38,446 nt of DNA, taken from Collinsella sp. (GTDB lineage Bacteria > Actinomycetota > Coriobacteriia > Coriobacteriales > Coriobacteriaceae). The stretch is from the NCBI GenBank assembly GCA_019419555.1, contig DXZR01000005.1, forward strand, positions 55,370-93,815, in the 5' to 3' direction. Made by a program: the position numbers and the translations under genes. Shown piece after piece: positions 22,417-32,063 of the stretch. How positions within the stretch are numbered: the first letter of the stretch is position 1; each line of letters starts with the position of its first letter. Below the pieces are notes generated by a model, which saw only the letters and a program-made list of their open reading frames with translations, was not told the DNA's origin and searched no databases.

Positions 22417-24870
22417 CTAGCCGCGGACCTCGCCGTTTACGCCCTTGCACACCTTGGTGACGATCTTCTGGTGCGCTTTTTCGACCTCTTCGCTGGTGAG
22501 CGTGTGGTCGTCGGAGCGATACGTAAGCGCAAAGGCCATGGACTTCTTGCCCGCACCGATACGGACGGGATCGCGGTAGACGTCGAACAGGCGCACGCCC
22601 TCGAGCAGCTTGCCTCCGGCGCTGGTAATACGGCGCTCAAGATCCTCGCAGGTCACAGTGTTGTCGACCACGATAGCAAGGTCGTGCTCAACGGCCGGGT
22701 ACTGCGAGAACTCGCGGTAGTTCTCCTGGTTGCGGGCGCCCTTGATCAGCTTGTCCAAGTCGAGCTCAAAGGCAACGACGACCTCGTCGATGCCCATGGC
22801 CTCGCGCGCCTCGGGGTGGATCTCGCCAACCCAGCCCAGCACGGTGCCGCCGGACAGAACCTCAGCCGCACGACCCGGCTGCAGGAAGGCATAGCCCTCG
22901 CCCTCGACGGGACGGAAGCGAACCTTCTCGATGCGCAGCTGAGCAAGCAGCTCCTCGACAATGCCCTTGCCAAAGAAGAAGCGCAGCTTACGGTACTTCA
23001 TGTTCCAGGACCGCTCGCTCCATTGGCCCGAGAGCACGCCCGCCACGGACTTGGTCTCCTTGGGCAGGCTGGCGTTCTCGCGACCGTGGAACAAGCTGCC
23101 GACCTCGTACAGATGCACGTTGGGCGTGCCGTGGGCCTCGTTGTAGGCCACAGACTGCAACAGGCCTGGCAACAGCGAGCGGCGCATCTCGGTCTGCTCG
23201 GCTACCAGCGGGTTCATGAGCACCACAGGGCAACCGCGACCCTCGGTGGACATACCGATCTTCTCCAGGTCGCCCGGGGCGGCAAAGCCAAAAGTCGTGG
23301 TCTCGTTGAGGCCGCAGGCGCGCAGGATCTCGCCGACCTTACGAGTGAGCTTCTGCTCGCGGGTCAGACCGCCGATGTGGTTCTTGGCAGCCGGAATGGT
23401 CGCCGTCACGCGGCCCATGCCCCATAAGCGCAAGACCTCCTCGATCAGGTCGATCTCACGCGGCAGGTCGGGACGGAAGCTCGGCGGCGTGACCATAAAG
23501 TCCTCGCCGTCGCGCTCGACGGTGCAGCCCAGGCGGGTGAGCGAGCGCTCGATAAAGTCGGACTCGATGTCGGCACCGCAGATGGCGTGCACGCGGGCCA
23601 GGCGCAGCTTGATGCTGTCGATGGTCTTGGGCGCGGGGAACACGTCCACATAGCCGGGAGCGACCTCGCCGCCGGCGATCTCCTCAATCAGCGCGCAGGT
23701 AACGTTGGCAACATCCACGCAGCCGGTCTCGTCAACCTGGCGCTCAAAGCGAATGGAGGCGTCGGAGATCAGCGAAAGGTCGCGGCTGGTGTGCGAGGTG
23801 CGGCCGGCGTTGAAGCAGGCGCTCTCGACCATCACGTCAACGGTATCGTCCTCGATCTCGGAATCCATGCCACCCATAACGCCGGCCAACGCCACGGGGC
23901 GCTCGCCGTCGGTGATGAGGCCCATGCCGGCGTCGAGCACGCGCTCCTCGCCGTCGAGCGTCGTGAACTTCTCGTCCTGCTGGGCGGCACGAACCACCAC
24001 ACGACGGTGGCCATCGCGCTCGGCAAAGGTGTCCAGGTCAAAGGCGTGCAGCGGCTGACCGGTGAGCATCATCACGTAGTTGGTGATGTCGACGATGTTG
24101 TTGTGCGGGCGCACGCCTAGGGCGTTGAGGCGCTTGACCATCCAGTCTGGCGACGGGCCGACCTTGACGTTGCGCACGATGCGGGCAACGTAGCGGTCGC
24201 ACAGGCCCTCGTCGGCGATCTCGACGGAAAGCTCGTCGTCGGTCGCGCGGCCGGTCTCGACCTTGATGGCGGGCAGCTCAACGTGGAAATCGCGGTCGAA
24301 GATGGCGCCGGTCTCGCGGGCCATGCCGATCATGGACAGGCAGTCGGGACGGTTGGGCGTGATCTCACAGTCGAGCACGGTGTCGCTCGAGCCCACGTAC
24401 TCGGCAAACGGCATGCCGCAGGGCGTATCCTCGGGCAGGATCATAATGCCGGAGTGGTCGCCACCCAGGCCGAGCTCGCGCGCGGAGCAGTTCATGCCCA
24501 TGGACACGACGCCGCGAAGCTTGCTCTTCTTGATCTTGACGTCGCCGGGAAGCACGGCGCCAATCATGGCCGTGACGATGTGGTCGCCGGCCTCGAAGTT
24601 CTGCGCGCCGCAGACGATCTGCAGCGGAGCGGGATTGCCGTCGGCGTCGAGATTCTTGTCGCCCACGTCGACCGAGCACACATACATGTGGTCGCTATCG
24701 GGGTGCGGGATCTTGGTGAGCACCTTGGCGGTCACCACGTGGTCGAAGGACTCGCCCACGGTGTCGATCGCCTCGACCTCGGTGCCGGTACGGATATATT
24801 CGTCCGAAAGGGTCTTGGGATCCTCCGGAATATCGATCATGGTCTTGAGCCAGTCGTAAGAAACGCGCAT
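22417..24870 (-). CDS. pheT: Phenylalanine-tRNA ligase beta subunit
   Basis: An 817-residue subunit of the (alpha-beta)2 synthetase that charges tRNA-Phe. Domains in order: an EMAP/tRNA-binding domain (about 40-150, HVVTAKVLTKIPHPDSD), a B3/4 editing domain, the B5 domain, the catalytic-like core, and a C-terminal anticodon-binding FDX-ACB domain (SQYPAVEHDLAIVVDN to the end). Length is normal. AAGGAGACC precedes the ATG; pheS ends 63 bases upstream. Confidence 0.97.
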   Translation of the reverse strand: MRVSYDWLKTMIDIPEDPKTLSDEYIRTGTEVEAIDTVGESFDHVVTAKVLTKIPHPDSDHMYVCSVDVGDKNLDADGNPAPLQIVCGAQNFEAGDHIVTAMIGAVLPGDVKIKKSKLRGVVSMGMNCSARELGLGGDHSGIMILPEDTPCGMPFAEYVGSSDTVLDCEITPNRPDCLSMIGMARETGAIFDRDFHVELPAIKVETGRATDDELSVEIADEGLCDRYVARIVRNVKVGPSPDWMVKRLNALGVRPHNNIVDITNYVMMLTGQPLHAFDLDTFAERDGHRRVVVRAAQQDEKFTTLDGEERVLDAGMGLITDGERPVALAGVMGGMDSEIEDDTVDVMVESACFNAGRTSHTSRDLSLISDASIRFERQVDETGCVDVANVTCALIEEIAGGEVAPGYVDVFPAPKTIDSIKLRLARVHAICGADIESDFIERSLTRLGCTVERDGEDFMVTPPSFRPDLPREIDLIEEVLRLWGMGRVTATIPAAKNHIGGLTREQKLTRKVGEILRACGLNETTTFGFAAPGDLEKIGMSTEGRGCPVVLMNPLVAEQTEMRRSLLPGLLQSVAYNEAHGTPNVHLYEVGSLFHGRENASLPKETKSVAGVLSGQWSERSWNMKYRKLRFFFGKGIVEELLAQLRIEKVRFRPVEGEGYAFLQPGRAAEVLSGGTVLGWVGEIHPEAREAMGIDEVVVAFELDLDKLIKGARNQENYREFSQYPAVEHDLAIVVDNTVTCEDLERRITSAGGKLLEGVRLFDVYRDPVRIGAGKKSMAFALTYRSDDHTLTSEEVEKAHQKIVTKVCKGVNGEVRG

Positions 24871-24933
24871 CTAACTGGTCTCCTTTCATAAATGCGGCTT
24901 TGAGCCGGAAACTGCAACTAAGAAGAAAGCGTT

Positions 24934-26010
24934 CTAGAACTGGTTCAAGAACCTCATGTCACCAGTCATCAACGTGCGCAGGTCGGGCAGGTCGTAGCGC
25001 AGTGCCGCGACGCGCTCGGCGCCAATACCAAAGGCGAAGCCGGTGTACTTCTCGGGGTCGATGCCGCAGTTGATCAGGACGTTGGGGTCGACCATGCCGC
25101 AGCCCAGGATCTCGATCCAGCCGCTGTGCTTGCAGAAGTTGCAGCCCTTGCCGCCGCACACGTGGCAGCTCACGTCCACCTCGCAGGAAGGCTCGGTGAA
25201 GGGGAAGAAGTGCGGGCGATAGCGCGTCTTGCGATCCTCGCCAAACATGCACTTAACAAAGTAGTCGAGCGTGCCCTTAAGATCGCCAAAGGTGATACCC
25301 TCGTCGACGACCAGGCCCTCGATCTGGTTGAACTGCGGCAGGTGGCAGGCGTCGGCCGTGTCGGGACGATAGACGGTGCCCGGGCAGATCATGTAGATGG
25401 GCGGCTTCTGCGACTCCATGGTGTGGATCTGCACGCCCGAGGTCTGGGTGCGCAGCAGCACGTCGGACTCGCCGTGGGCGTGAGCCTCGGGGTGTGCGAC
25501 GCTGCCGGGGTTGTTGTCGACCACGTAGAAGGTGTCGCGGGCCGAGCGGCTCGGGTGATCCATGGGGGCGTTGAGCGCGGTGAAGTTGTAGTAGGAGGTG
25601 TCGACCATGGGACCGGACTCGACGGTGTAGCCGATGCCGCAGAAGATGTCCTCGGCCTCCTCGATGATCTGCTTGATCAGGTGCTGGTGACCGATCTGCG
25701 GACGGATGCCCGGCAGCGTGATATCGACGGCCTCGTGCTCGAGTGTGTGCTTGAGGGCGGCGGCCTTCATCTCGGTGGTGCGCTCGTCGAGCATGCCCTC
25801 AATCAGCTGGCGCATCTCGTTGGCGCGCTTGCCCATCATGGGACGATCCTCGGGGGCGAGCTTGCCCATCATGCGCATCAGGCCAGTGATGCGGCCCTTG
25901 CGGCCGAGCAGCTCAACGCGCGCGGCCTCGAGCTTTGCGGCGTCGTCGGCGCCCGCGACGAGCTCCTTGGCCTCTTCCTCGAGTTTGACCAGATCATCAA
26001 TCAGACTCAT
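24934..26010 (-). CDS. pheS: Phenylalanine-tRNA ligase alpha subunit
   Basis: A 358-residue catalytic subunit. An N-terminal coiled coil is followed by the class II core: GHQHLIKQIIEEAEDIF, TSGVQIHTMESQ, GTVYRPDTADACHLPQFNQIEG (motif 2) and GFAFGIGAERVAALRY (motif 3). A Cys cluster CHVCGGKGCNFC near residue 290 is typical of this subfamily. The ATG at 26010 has AAAGGGAAG ahead of it; the upstream part of the frame overlaps the T-box leader and is not coding. First gene of pheS-pheT. Confidence 0.96.
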   Translation of the reverse strand: MSLIDDLVKLEEEAKELVAGADDAAKLEAARVELLGRKGRITGLMRMMGKLAPEDRPMMGKRANEMRQLIEGMLDERTTEMKAAALKHTLEHEAVDITLPGIRPQIGHQHLIKQIIEEAEDIFCGIGYTVESGPMVDTSYYNFTALNAPMDHPSRSARDTFYVVDNNPGSVAHPEAHAHGESDVLLRTQTSGVQIHTMESQKPPIYMICPGTVYRPDTADACHLPQFNQIEGLVVDEGITFGDLKGTLDYFVKCMFGEDRKTRYRPHFFPFTEPSCEVDVSCHVCGGKGCNFCKHSGWIEILGCGMVDPNVLINCGIDPEKYTGFAFGIGAERVAALRYDLPDLRTLMTGDMRFLNQF

Positions 26011-26096
26011 GTCTTCCCTTTCGTCTCTCGCGCTCCCCGCTTGCCGAGGCGGCTGCCGCCGTCTGACGTTGCGAAAACGCGGCCCGGTTCGGTAAC

Positions 26097-26135
26097 AAAA
26101 AACCGCCCTCGGGCATGTGCATTGCCCAAGGACGG
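26097..26135 (-). terminator. T-box regulated terminator
   Basis: A hairpin CCGTCCTTGGGCA/TGCCCGAGGGCGG followed by TTTTTT on the minus strand, immediately after the T-box core. Confidence 0.85.
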
Positions 26136-26390
26136 TTGAATTCCGCGGTACCACCTTGTTTGACCCGGCGGATGTCTGGCCCGCCGCGCCCACTCTTTGC
26201 CCCTTGTCGCGAGGCTCACGGCTTCCCTACTGGGGCTTCGCCGCCGCTGGCCGCGTGCCCGTTGAGGTCGCTGCTCGGGAGTGAACGCTTGGCCCTTGTC
26301 ACCGCAGAAAGGCTTGCAGCCCATGACCTTCCCTCTCTTGCCGGCGACGCGGCGGGCAAAACCCTCTCCGTCAACGCATTGGGCTATAGG
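26097..26390 (-). promoter_or_regulatory. T-box leader of pheST (tRNA-Phe sensing)
   Basis: The minus strand carries the T-box core AAGGTGGTACCGCGG at 26143-26157 (near-perfect consensus AGGGTGGNACCGCGG), followed by a transcription terminator that could compete with the antiterminator. The variable N in TGGN is T, which pairs with a discriminator A; the tRNA-Phe in this window has discriminator A. Upstream lies a long structured leader; a TTC (Phe) triplet at 26307-26309 is a candidate specifier, but I could not fix the stem I fold. The 5' limit is approximate. Uncharged tRNA-Phe would raise pheST expression. Confidence 0.88.
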
Positions 26391-26514
26391 ATACCACATT
26401 GTGTGGGCGTATCGCCGCGTTCCGTTTTGTTCGTGCTGGGTACAAGGCAGGTAGCTGTGCAAACTGGCCGTGCGCCCAGCCGTGGCGTTCGGCTCGCGAG
26501 ATCAAGGATATGGT

Positions 26515-28089
26515 ATGGAAAAGAAGCACGATAAGAAGGCCAAGCCCGCAGCGGGCAAGACGCCCAAAGGCATGAAGGTCGATAAGGCCGTCAAAAAATT
26601 CCGCAAGCTCGAAGGCAAACTGTGGACCCGCGAGTACCTGCTCAAGATTGCCGAGTTTGACGGCGCGACCATTGCTCCCGCCAACGGTGCCGCCGCCCGT
26701 GCCGACGCCATGGGCACCCTTGCCGGCGAGCACCATAAGCTCCTGACCAGCGAAAAGTCTGTCGAACTTGTACGTTCGCTGGCACGCGAGACCGTCACCG
26801 GCGGAAAGATCGACGACCCGCAGCTGCTTGACGAGATTCGCGTGCTCGGCCGCGACCAGCGCGAGGCAAGCGTCATCCCCACCGAGGAGGCCGAGGCCTG
26901 GACCAGGCTCACCTGCGAGGCCGACGCCGTGTGGCACAAGGCCAAAGCGGCCAACGACTGGGCGAGCTTTGAGCCCTATGTGGACAAAATCGTCAGCCAG
27001 CTCAAGCATCAGGCCGAGCTCATGGACCCCAAGCGCGACCCATACGACGTGTGGCTCGACCAGTACGAGCGCGGCCTTTCCACCGAGAGCTTCGATGCGT
27101 TTTGCGACGAGGTTAAGGCCACGGTCGTGCCGCTCGTGCACGCCATCGGCGAGCGCGGCCAGCAGCCCGCTGCAGACTTTTTGCACGCCCGCGTGCCCGA
27201 GGCCGCCCAGCGCGCCATGAGCTTCGACCTGATGAAACTCGTCGGCCTGGACCTGGACGACACCACGCTTGCCTTTACCGAGCATCCGTTTAGCGAGGGC
27301 TTCTCGGTGGGCGACGCGCGCATCGCCACGCACATCTACGAGGACGATTGCATCTCCAACGTCTACAGCATCATCCACGAGGCCGGCCACGCCATGTACG
27401 AGCTGGGCGTGAACCCCGCCTACGCGCGCACGTGCCTGGAGGGCGGCACCTCCATGGGCATCCACGAGAGCCAGAGCCGCTTTTTCGAGAACACCGTGGG
27501 CCGCAGCCGCGCCTTTATGGGACCGCTGCTCGAGGTGCTGCGCCGCCACGCGCCCGAGGTCTACGGCAACGTGGACGAGGACACGCTCTACCGCGCCGTG
27601 AACATCGCTCAGCCGTCGCTGATCCGTACCGAGGCCGACGAGCTCACCTACCCGCTGCATATCATGGTGCGTTACGAGATTGAGCGCATGCTGTTTGCCG
27701 GCGAGGCCACGGCCAAGGACATCCCCGCGCTTTGGAATCGCTTTATGGACGAGTACCTGGGCATTCCCGTTCCCGACGACACACGCGGCTGCCTGCAAGA
27801 TACGCACTGGAGCGGCGGCTCGTTTGGCTACTTCCCCACGTATGCGCTGGGTAGCGCCTACGATGCCATGTTTGTGCCGGCCATGTGCCGCGACGGCGTC
27901 GACCTCAATGGCGCCTGTGCGAGCGGCGATCTGGCGCCCGTCCGCGCCTGGCTGGGCGAGCACATTTGGCAGTGGGGCCGCGCCAAGGACGCGCCGGAAC
28001 TCATCAAGGGCGCATGCGGCATGGCGTTCGATGCCCGCTACTACTGCAGCTACCTGCAGGACAAGTTCACCACGCTCTACGAGCTGTAA
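26515..28089 (+). CDS. M32 family metallocarboxypeptidase
   Basis: A 524-residue zinc carboxypeptidase that removes C-terminal residues from peptides. The zinc site is H288-E289-x-x-H292 (HEAGH) with E318 as third ligand in GIHESQSRFFEN. Family motifs DPYDVWLDQYERG, IRTEADELTYPLHIMVRYEIE and SFGYFPTYALGSAYDAM are all present. The N-terminus has a Lys-rich extension of about 25 residues not seen in most members. I chose the ATG at 26515 (AAGGAT just upstream) over an in-frame start 15 codons earlier, which would fall in the T-box promoter region. Divergent to pheST. Confidence 0.92.
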   Translation: MEKKHDKKAKPAAGKTPKGMKVDKAVKKFRKLEGKLWTREYLLKIAEFDGATIAPANGAAARADAMGTLAGEHHKLLTSEKSVELVRSLARETVTGGKIDDPQLLDEIRVLGRDQREASVIPTEEAEAWTRLTCEADAVWHKAKAANDWASFEPYVDKIVSQLKHQAELMDPKRDPYDVWLDQYERGLSTESFDAFCDEVKATVVPLVHAIGERGQQPAADFLHARVPEAAQRAMSFDLMKLVGLDLDDTTLAFTEHPFSEGFSVGDARIATHIYEDDCISNVYSIIHEAGHAMYELGVNPAYARTCLEGGTSMGIHESQSRFFENTVGRSRAFMGPLLEVLRRHAPEVYGNVDEDTLYRAVNIAQPSLIRTEADELTYPLHIMVRYEIERMLFAGEATAKDIPALWNRFMDEYLGIPVPDDTRGCLQDTHWSGGSFGYFPTYALGSAYDAMFVPAMCRDGVDLNGACASGDLAPVRAWLGEHIWQWGRAKDAPELIKGACGMAFDARYYCSYLQDKFTTLYEL

Positions 28090-28111
28090 GGCATAACCGA
28101 CACGTCAACGC

Positions 28112-28150
28112 AAAGGGGACGCCGCGGAACCAATCCGCGGCGCCCCCTTT
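28112..28150 (+). terminator. Terminator between the convergent carboxypeptidase and glmM genes
   Basis: GGGGACGCCGCGG/CCGCGGCGCCCC with loop AACCAAT and TTT on the plus side, AAAG-flanked so it may also work for glmM on the minus strand. One bulged A lies in the stem. Confidence 0.7.
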
Positions 28151-28186
28151 CCACCTAGTTGTTTAAGAACGTCCCCAATGACTACC

Positions 28187-29518
28187 TTACAGAGCCTCGA
28201 GCGCGTTGGCGATGCGCTTCATGGCGGCATCGGCGGATGCTTGGTCGGGCGCCTCGGCCAGCACGCGGATAACCGACTCGGTTCCGCTCTTGCGCACGAG
28301 CACGCGGCCCTCGCCTGCCAGCGCAGCCTCGGCCTCGGCGATGGCGTTCTGCACGCCCATGTTCTCGAGCGCGGCGTCCTTGTCCGCCACGTGCACGGCC
28401 ACCTGCGCCTGCGGCAGCAGCTTGCACGGAGCCGTGAGCTGCGAGAGCGTCTCGCGCTCGGCACGAATCACTTCCATCACGCGCAGCGAGGTCATAATGC
28501 CGTCGCCCGTGCGCTCGATATCGCCAAAGATCGTATGGCCCGTCTGCTCGCCACCCAGGCTGTAGCCGCCCTCGCGCATCTTGGCATACACGTGACGGTC
28601 GCCCACGCCGCTGGTCACGGCGCTCAGACCGGCAAGCTCCAGCGACTTGACCAGGCCAAAGTTGCTGGCAATCGTCGGCACCACGGTACCGCCCGAGAGT
28701 CGCCCGTGCTTGTTCAGATACACGCCGCACACGTACAGGATCTGGTCGCCGTCTACCACGCGACCGCGCTCATCCACGGCCAGGCAGCGGTCGGCATCGC
28801 CGTCGTAGGCAAAACCCACGTCCAGGCCCTGCTCCACCACATGGCGCTGCAGACGCTCCATATGCGTGGAGCCGCAGTCGACGTTGATGTTAAAACCATC
28901 GGGCGCGGCGTTGATCACGCGCACGTCAGCGCCCAGCGAGTCGAACACCGGCTTGGCCACCGAGGAAGCCGAGCCGTTGGCGCAGTCGATACCGATCTTG
29001 ACGCCCTGCAGCGAAAAGTTCACGCTGGCGATGAGCGAAGCAATGTAGCGGTTGCGGCCCTGCATGTAGTCCACCGTGGCGCCGATGTGGTTGCCCGTGG
29101 CCAGCGGCACCTCGCTCTTGCCATCGATGTAGTCCTCGATGAGCTCCAGTACGTCCTCGTCCATCTTAAAGCCGTCGCTGTTGACGAGCTTAATGCCGTT
29201 ATCGCAAAACGGGTTGTGGCTCGCGCTGATCATGATGCCGCAATCGAAGCAGCCCTCCACGGTCTGATGCGCCACGCCCGGCGTGGGGATCACGTGCAGC
29301 ATATAGGCGTCCGCACCGCTCGCGACCAGACCGCTCACCAGCGCCGCCTCGAACATATAACTCGAGCGACGCGTGTCCTTGCCCACGATGACGCGTGCCT
29401 TGCGCTCGCGGTTGGCGCCGTAATACCAGCCCACAAAACGGCCAATCTTATAAGCATGCTCTACCGTCAGCCCAACGTTGGCCTCACCGCGAAAGCCGTC
29501 GGTGCCAAAGTACTTCAT
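28187..29518 (-). CDS. glmM: Phosphoglucosamine mutase
   Basis: A 443-residue enzyme converting glucosamine-6-phosphate to glucosamine-1-phosphate for peptidoglycan precursors. The catalytic Ser100 lies in ISASHNP, the metal loop is DGDADR (239-244), the sugar-binding loop GEQTGH (323-328), and the phosphate loop RKSGTES near 405. The N-terminus MKYFGTDGFRG is the GlmM signature, which separates it from other phosphohexomutases. TAAGGAG precedes the ATG. It is probably co-directional with, but transcribed separately from, the upstream DUF4012 gene, since a hairpin lies between. Confidence 0.96.
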   Translation of the reverse strand: MKYFGTDGFRGEANVGLTVEHAYKIGRFVGWYYGANRERKARVIVGKDTRRSSYMFEAALVSGLVASGADAYMLHVIPTPGVAHQTVEGCFDCGIMISASHNPFCDNGIKLVNSDGFKMDEDVLELIEDYIDGKSEVPLATGNHIGATVDYMQGRNRYIASLIASVNFSLQGVKIGIDCANGSASSVAKPVFDSLGADVRVINAAPDGFNINVDCGSTHMERLQRHVVEQGLDVGFAYDGDADRCLAVDERGRVVDGDQILYVCGVYLNKHGRLSGGTVVPTIASNFGLVKSLELAGLSAVTSGVGDRHVYAKMREGGYSLGGEQTGHTIFGDIERTGDGIMTSLRVMEVIRAERETLSQLTAPCKLLPQAQVAVHVADKDAALENMGVQNAIAEAEAALAGEGRVLVRKSGTESVIRVLAEAPDQASADAAMKRIANALEAL

Positions 29519-29537
29519 GCGCTCTCCTTACAAAATA

Positions 29538-29564
29538 GGGGCGGACAGATTGCCTGTCCGCCCC
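29538..29564 (-). terminator. Terminator after the DUF4012 gene
   Basis: GGGGCGGACAG/CTGTCCGCCCC (29538-29548 with 29554-29564) followed by TATTTTG on the minus strand. It sits between the DUF4012 stop and the glmM start. Confidence 0.75.
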
Positions 29565-29601
29565 AAAATGGTACTCGATTATCTGCGCTACCAGAAAAAC
29601 C

Positions 29602-31914
29602 CTACGCCGACGCGCTGTCGCGAGCCGCCTGGCATGTAGGGGTCTGACGCAGCGTAAGAGGCTTGTCCCCCGCCTCGGCCGACGTGGTCAGCGTATACGT
29701 GATCGTCGTCGTCTCGCCAGCATGCAGGTCAACGGTGCCCGAATAGAAGGGGATTCCATGCCACGTAGCGGCACCAAGACCAAACTGGGTACCCTCAACC
29801 GTAAGGTCACTGATGTTGCCACCCGTCGGGGCAAACAACGAGACATTCAGACGCTCGTCGTCACGCGCGGCATCGGGCGCGCTCGCCGCAACGTAGTCGG
29901 GCAGCTTGCCAGCCTCCTCCTGCGTCATGATGTTCGTCAGGGTAACGGTGATGTGATAGGAGCACGTGCCGTCGCCGTTCTTCACGCCCTGACCAATCTG
30001 AGTGTCGGCGTTCAGATACCAGTCGAGCTTGGAGAAGCTCAGGTTGTTAAAGTAAACGCCGGCAACGTGATCGGCACTCGGATCATCCGGATCGGGCAGC
30101 GAAGCGTCAATGCCCGTCTCTTTGATGGCATTCTGCTCATCATCGTTTCTCATCCACGCGATCAGGCGGCCCCCTTCGGCACCGCGCTCAACGGCGCTGA
30201 CAAGCTTCGTAACATCGACATCGCCGATACCGCCAAGGACCTTGTCGAAGGCAGCGCTGGCGACGGATGCAAAGATGCCGTCCGACTCCTCGACCGGATA
30301 GTTCCAGTACACATCGTGCATGAGGACCTTTGCGGCGTTGGTGCCGTCGACAACCGTTCCGTCGGGCAGTGACACGTTACCGACCAGGCCCAGCAGATAC
30401 TGCAGGAACACCGGGTCGATACCGATGACGCCATCAACGTCCTGTCCATACTGGGACTTCCACAGCGCGGCGACACGCTGCGAGTTGCGGGGCCAATCAG
30501 GCGAATAGGTATTGCCCGAGTTGTACAGGTTGCTGTGGTTGCCGAACAGCGCCTCATCCTCTTCGTCGACGCTCTCGACCGCCTCATCCTCGCTGAGTCC
30601 AATGCGGGGAACAAACTCGCCAATCGACATCTGACCGTCGGTGACCGAAATCAGGCCCTGCGAACCGCCAAAGCCGCCGCAGGCACGAATCTCGACGTTG
30701 TTCATGGCGTACATAAGGTAGTTGCGCGTCTGGCCGTTGGCGCCGAGCATCTGGGGAAGGACGGGGGCGACCTTCTCCGCCGCGTCAACCGCGCCGTTGA
30801 GGGTGGCAAAGCCGTCCTTGGCCTTATCGACCAGCTCGGTCACCTGGGAAATATGAGTATCGCCAATGCCCTGGACCTTCTCGTTGGCGCTCTTGAACAC
30901 CTTCGAGCTGCTGGAAAGCGAATCGGCGACCGCCTGCAGCGCGGACACGTTAATCATGCCGTCCTGGAACAGCTTGCCGGGCGTAGCCTGCGAAAGGTTA
31001 TCGGCCATGGGAACCAGCGCATTGCTCGAGACATCGGACAGGGCGTCAATCATGGTGCGGGCCGCATTGATATCGCTGCCATACACCGGGATAAACGAAG
31101 CCGCCGTCCACAGCGGGCTCGAGGTCTCCGCCTTCATGCTGTTACAGAGCTCATCGATCTTCTTCGCGTCGTCAGGCAGCGTCGAAAAATCGCCCGACGT
31201 GACCTTGTCCTTAAGGCCACCGACGATCTCGACAGCCTCCTTCGCTTCGCTCTTTACGGTCTTTGCCGAGTTAAGCAGCATAAAGCCGCTTGCGCCAAGC
31301 GCAACGAGAAGCACCGCGACTACAGCGGCAATAATGGCGCCGGTGTGACGCTTTTTGCGCTCGCCCTTGCGATGGCGATGACGGACCAGACCGTCAGAGG
31401 TCGAACTCGACGAAGCATCGCTACCGTAGTTCAAGCCAAAATCGTAATAATCTTCCTTGGAACCCGAGCCCGCAAACTCGGCACCGCTATCATCCAGGCG
31501 GGCGAACGTGCCTGTCTCGGAGGCGCCGGTGTAAATCGTGCCGAGGTTACCCGTAAGCCCCGCGCCACCGGCAGAGGGAGTATTGTTGTCGGCCTTGCCG
31601 GCATTAACGTTGCCGGCGCCATTCGCGGCGTTGGCAGCACCTGCGTTGTTCGCAGGTACCGAAGGAGCCCCGCTCGGCTGCGACGCAGAGGTTGCACCGC
31701 CCGCAAAGACATTTCCTCTTGCACGGCCGGTCTTTTTTGCCTTTTGAGACTGCTCGTACAGAGCGGTAAACATCGCCGTCTCGCCCGGGGACACGCGCTT
31801 ACCGGAACCGCCCTGTCCAGCGCCGCCCGGCGTGCCGGCCTTACCAGCCCCGTTCGGACGCGGCGGAACTGCAGGGCGGCCGCTATCGCTGCCCTTAAAG
31901 TGATTACCAGCCAT
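29602..31914 (-). CDS. DUF4012 domain membrane-anchored protein
   Basis: A 770-residue envelope protein of unknown function. Residues 1-190 are Gly/Ala/Asn/Pro-rich and low-complexity, and should be cytoplasmic; a basic patch RHRHRKGERKKRH stands before a single membrane helix (about 192-214). Outside, a helical segment is followed by the DUF4012 core, VLPQMLGANGQTRNYLMYAM, then NNVEIRACGGFGGSQGLISV. A later segment contains DGVIGIDPVFLQYLLGLVG. The C-terminus (about 600-770) looks beta-rich. DUF4012 proteins are often found with exopolysaccharide or wall genes in Gram-positives; here the neighbour is glmM. GAGGA precedes the ATG. Confidence 0.78.
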   Translation of the reverse strand: MAGNHFKGSDSGRPAVPPRPNGAGKAGTPGGAGQGGSGKRVSPGETAMFTALYEQSQKAKKTGRARGNVFAGGATSASQPSGAPSVPANNAGAANAANGAGNVNAGKADNNTPSAGGAGLTGNLGTIYTGASETGTFARLDDSGAEFAGSGSKEDYYDFGLNYGSDASSSSTSDGLVRHRHRKGERKKRHTGAIIAAVVAVLLVALGASGFMLLNSAKTVKSEAKEAVEIVGGLKDKVTSGDFSTLPDDAKKIDELCNSMKAETSSPLWTAASFIPVYGSDINAARTMIDALSDVSSNALVPMADNLSQATPGKLFQDGMINVSALQAVADSLSSSSKVFKSANEKVQGIGDTHISQVTELVDKAKDGFATLNGAVDAAEKVAPVLPQMLGANGQTRNYLMYAMNNVEIRACGGFGGSQGLISVTDGQMSIGEFVPRIGLSEDEAVESVDEEDEALFGNHSNLYNSGNTYSPDWPRNSQRVAALWKSQYGQDVDGVIGIDPVFLQYLLGLVGNVSLPDGTVVDGTNAAKVLMHDVYWNYPVEESDGIFASVASAAFDKVLGGIGDVDVTKLVSAVERGAEGGRLIAWMRNDDEQNAIKETGIDASLPDPDDPSADHVAGVYFNNLSFSKLDWYLNADTQIGQGVKNGDGTCSYHITVTLTNIMTQEEAGKLPDYVAASAPDAARDDERLNVSLFAPTGGNISDLTVEGTQFGLGAATWHGIPFYSGTVDLHAGETTTITYTLTTSAEAGDKPLTLRQTPTCQAARDSASA

Positions 31915-32063
31915 AAAGAAATCCTCGCAATTGAGTCGCAATGAAAAAGTCCATAACGTTACTAGTTTATGGCATTTTGAGCATCGACAGCTAAACTCCA
32001 GACACGGACATCAATTGGCGAAAATGCGGCACAACACCTTTTCCGTCTTGGCAGCGGCGCTAG

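Noticed and set aside
26371..27963. A 530-codon minus-strand frame over the M32 carboxypeptidase
   Set aside because: A shadow of a clear metallopeptidase gene; it would also begin inside that gene.
28178..29647. A 489-codon plus-strand frame over glmM
   Set aside because: A shadow of glmM, which has all catalytic motifs.
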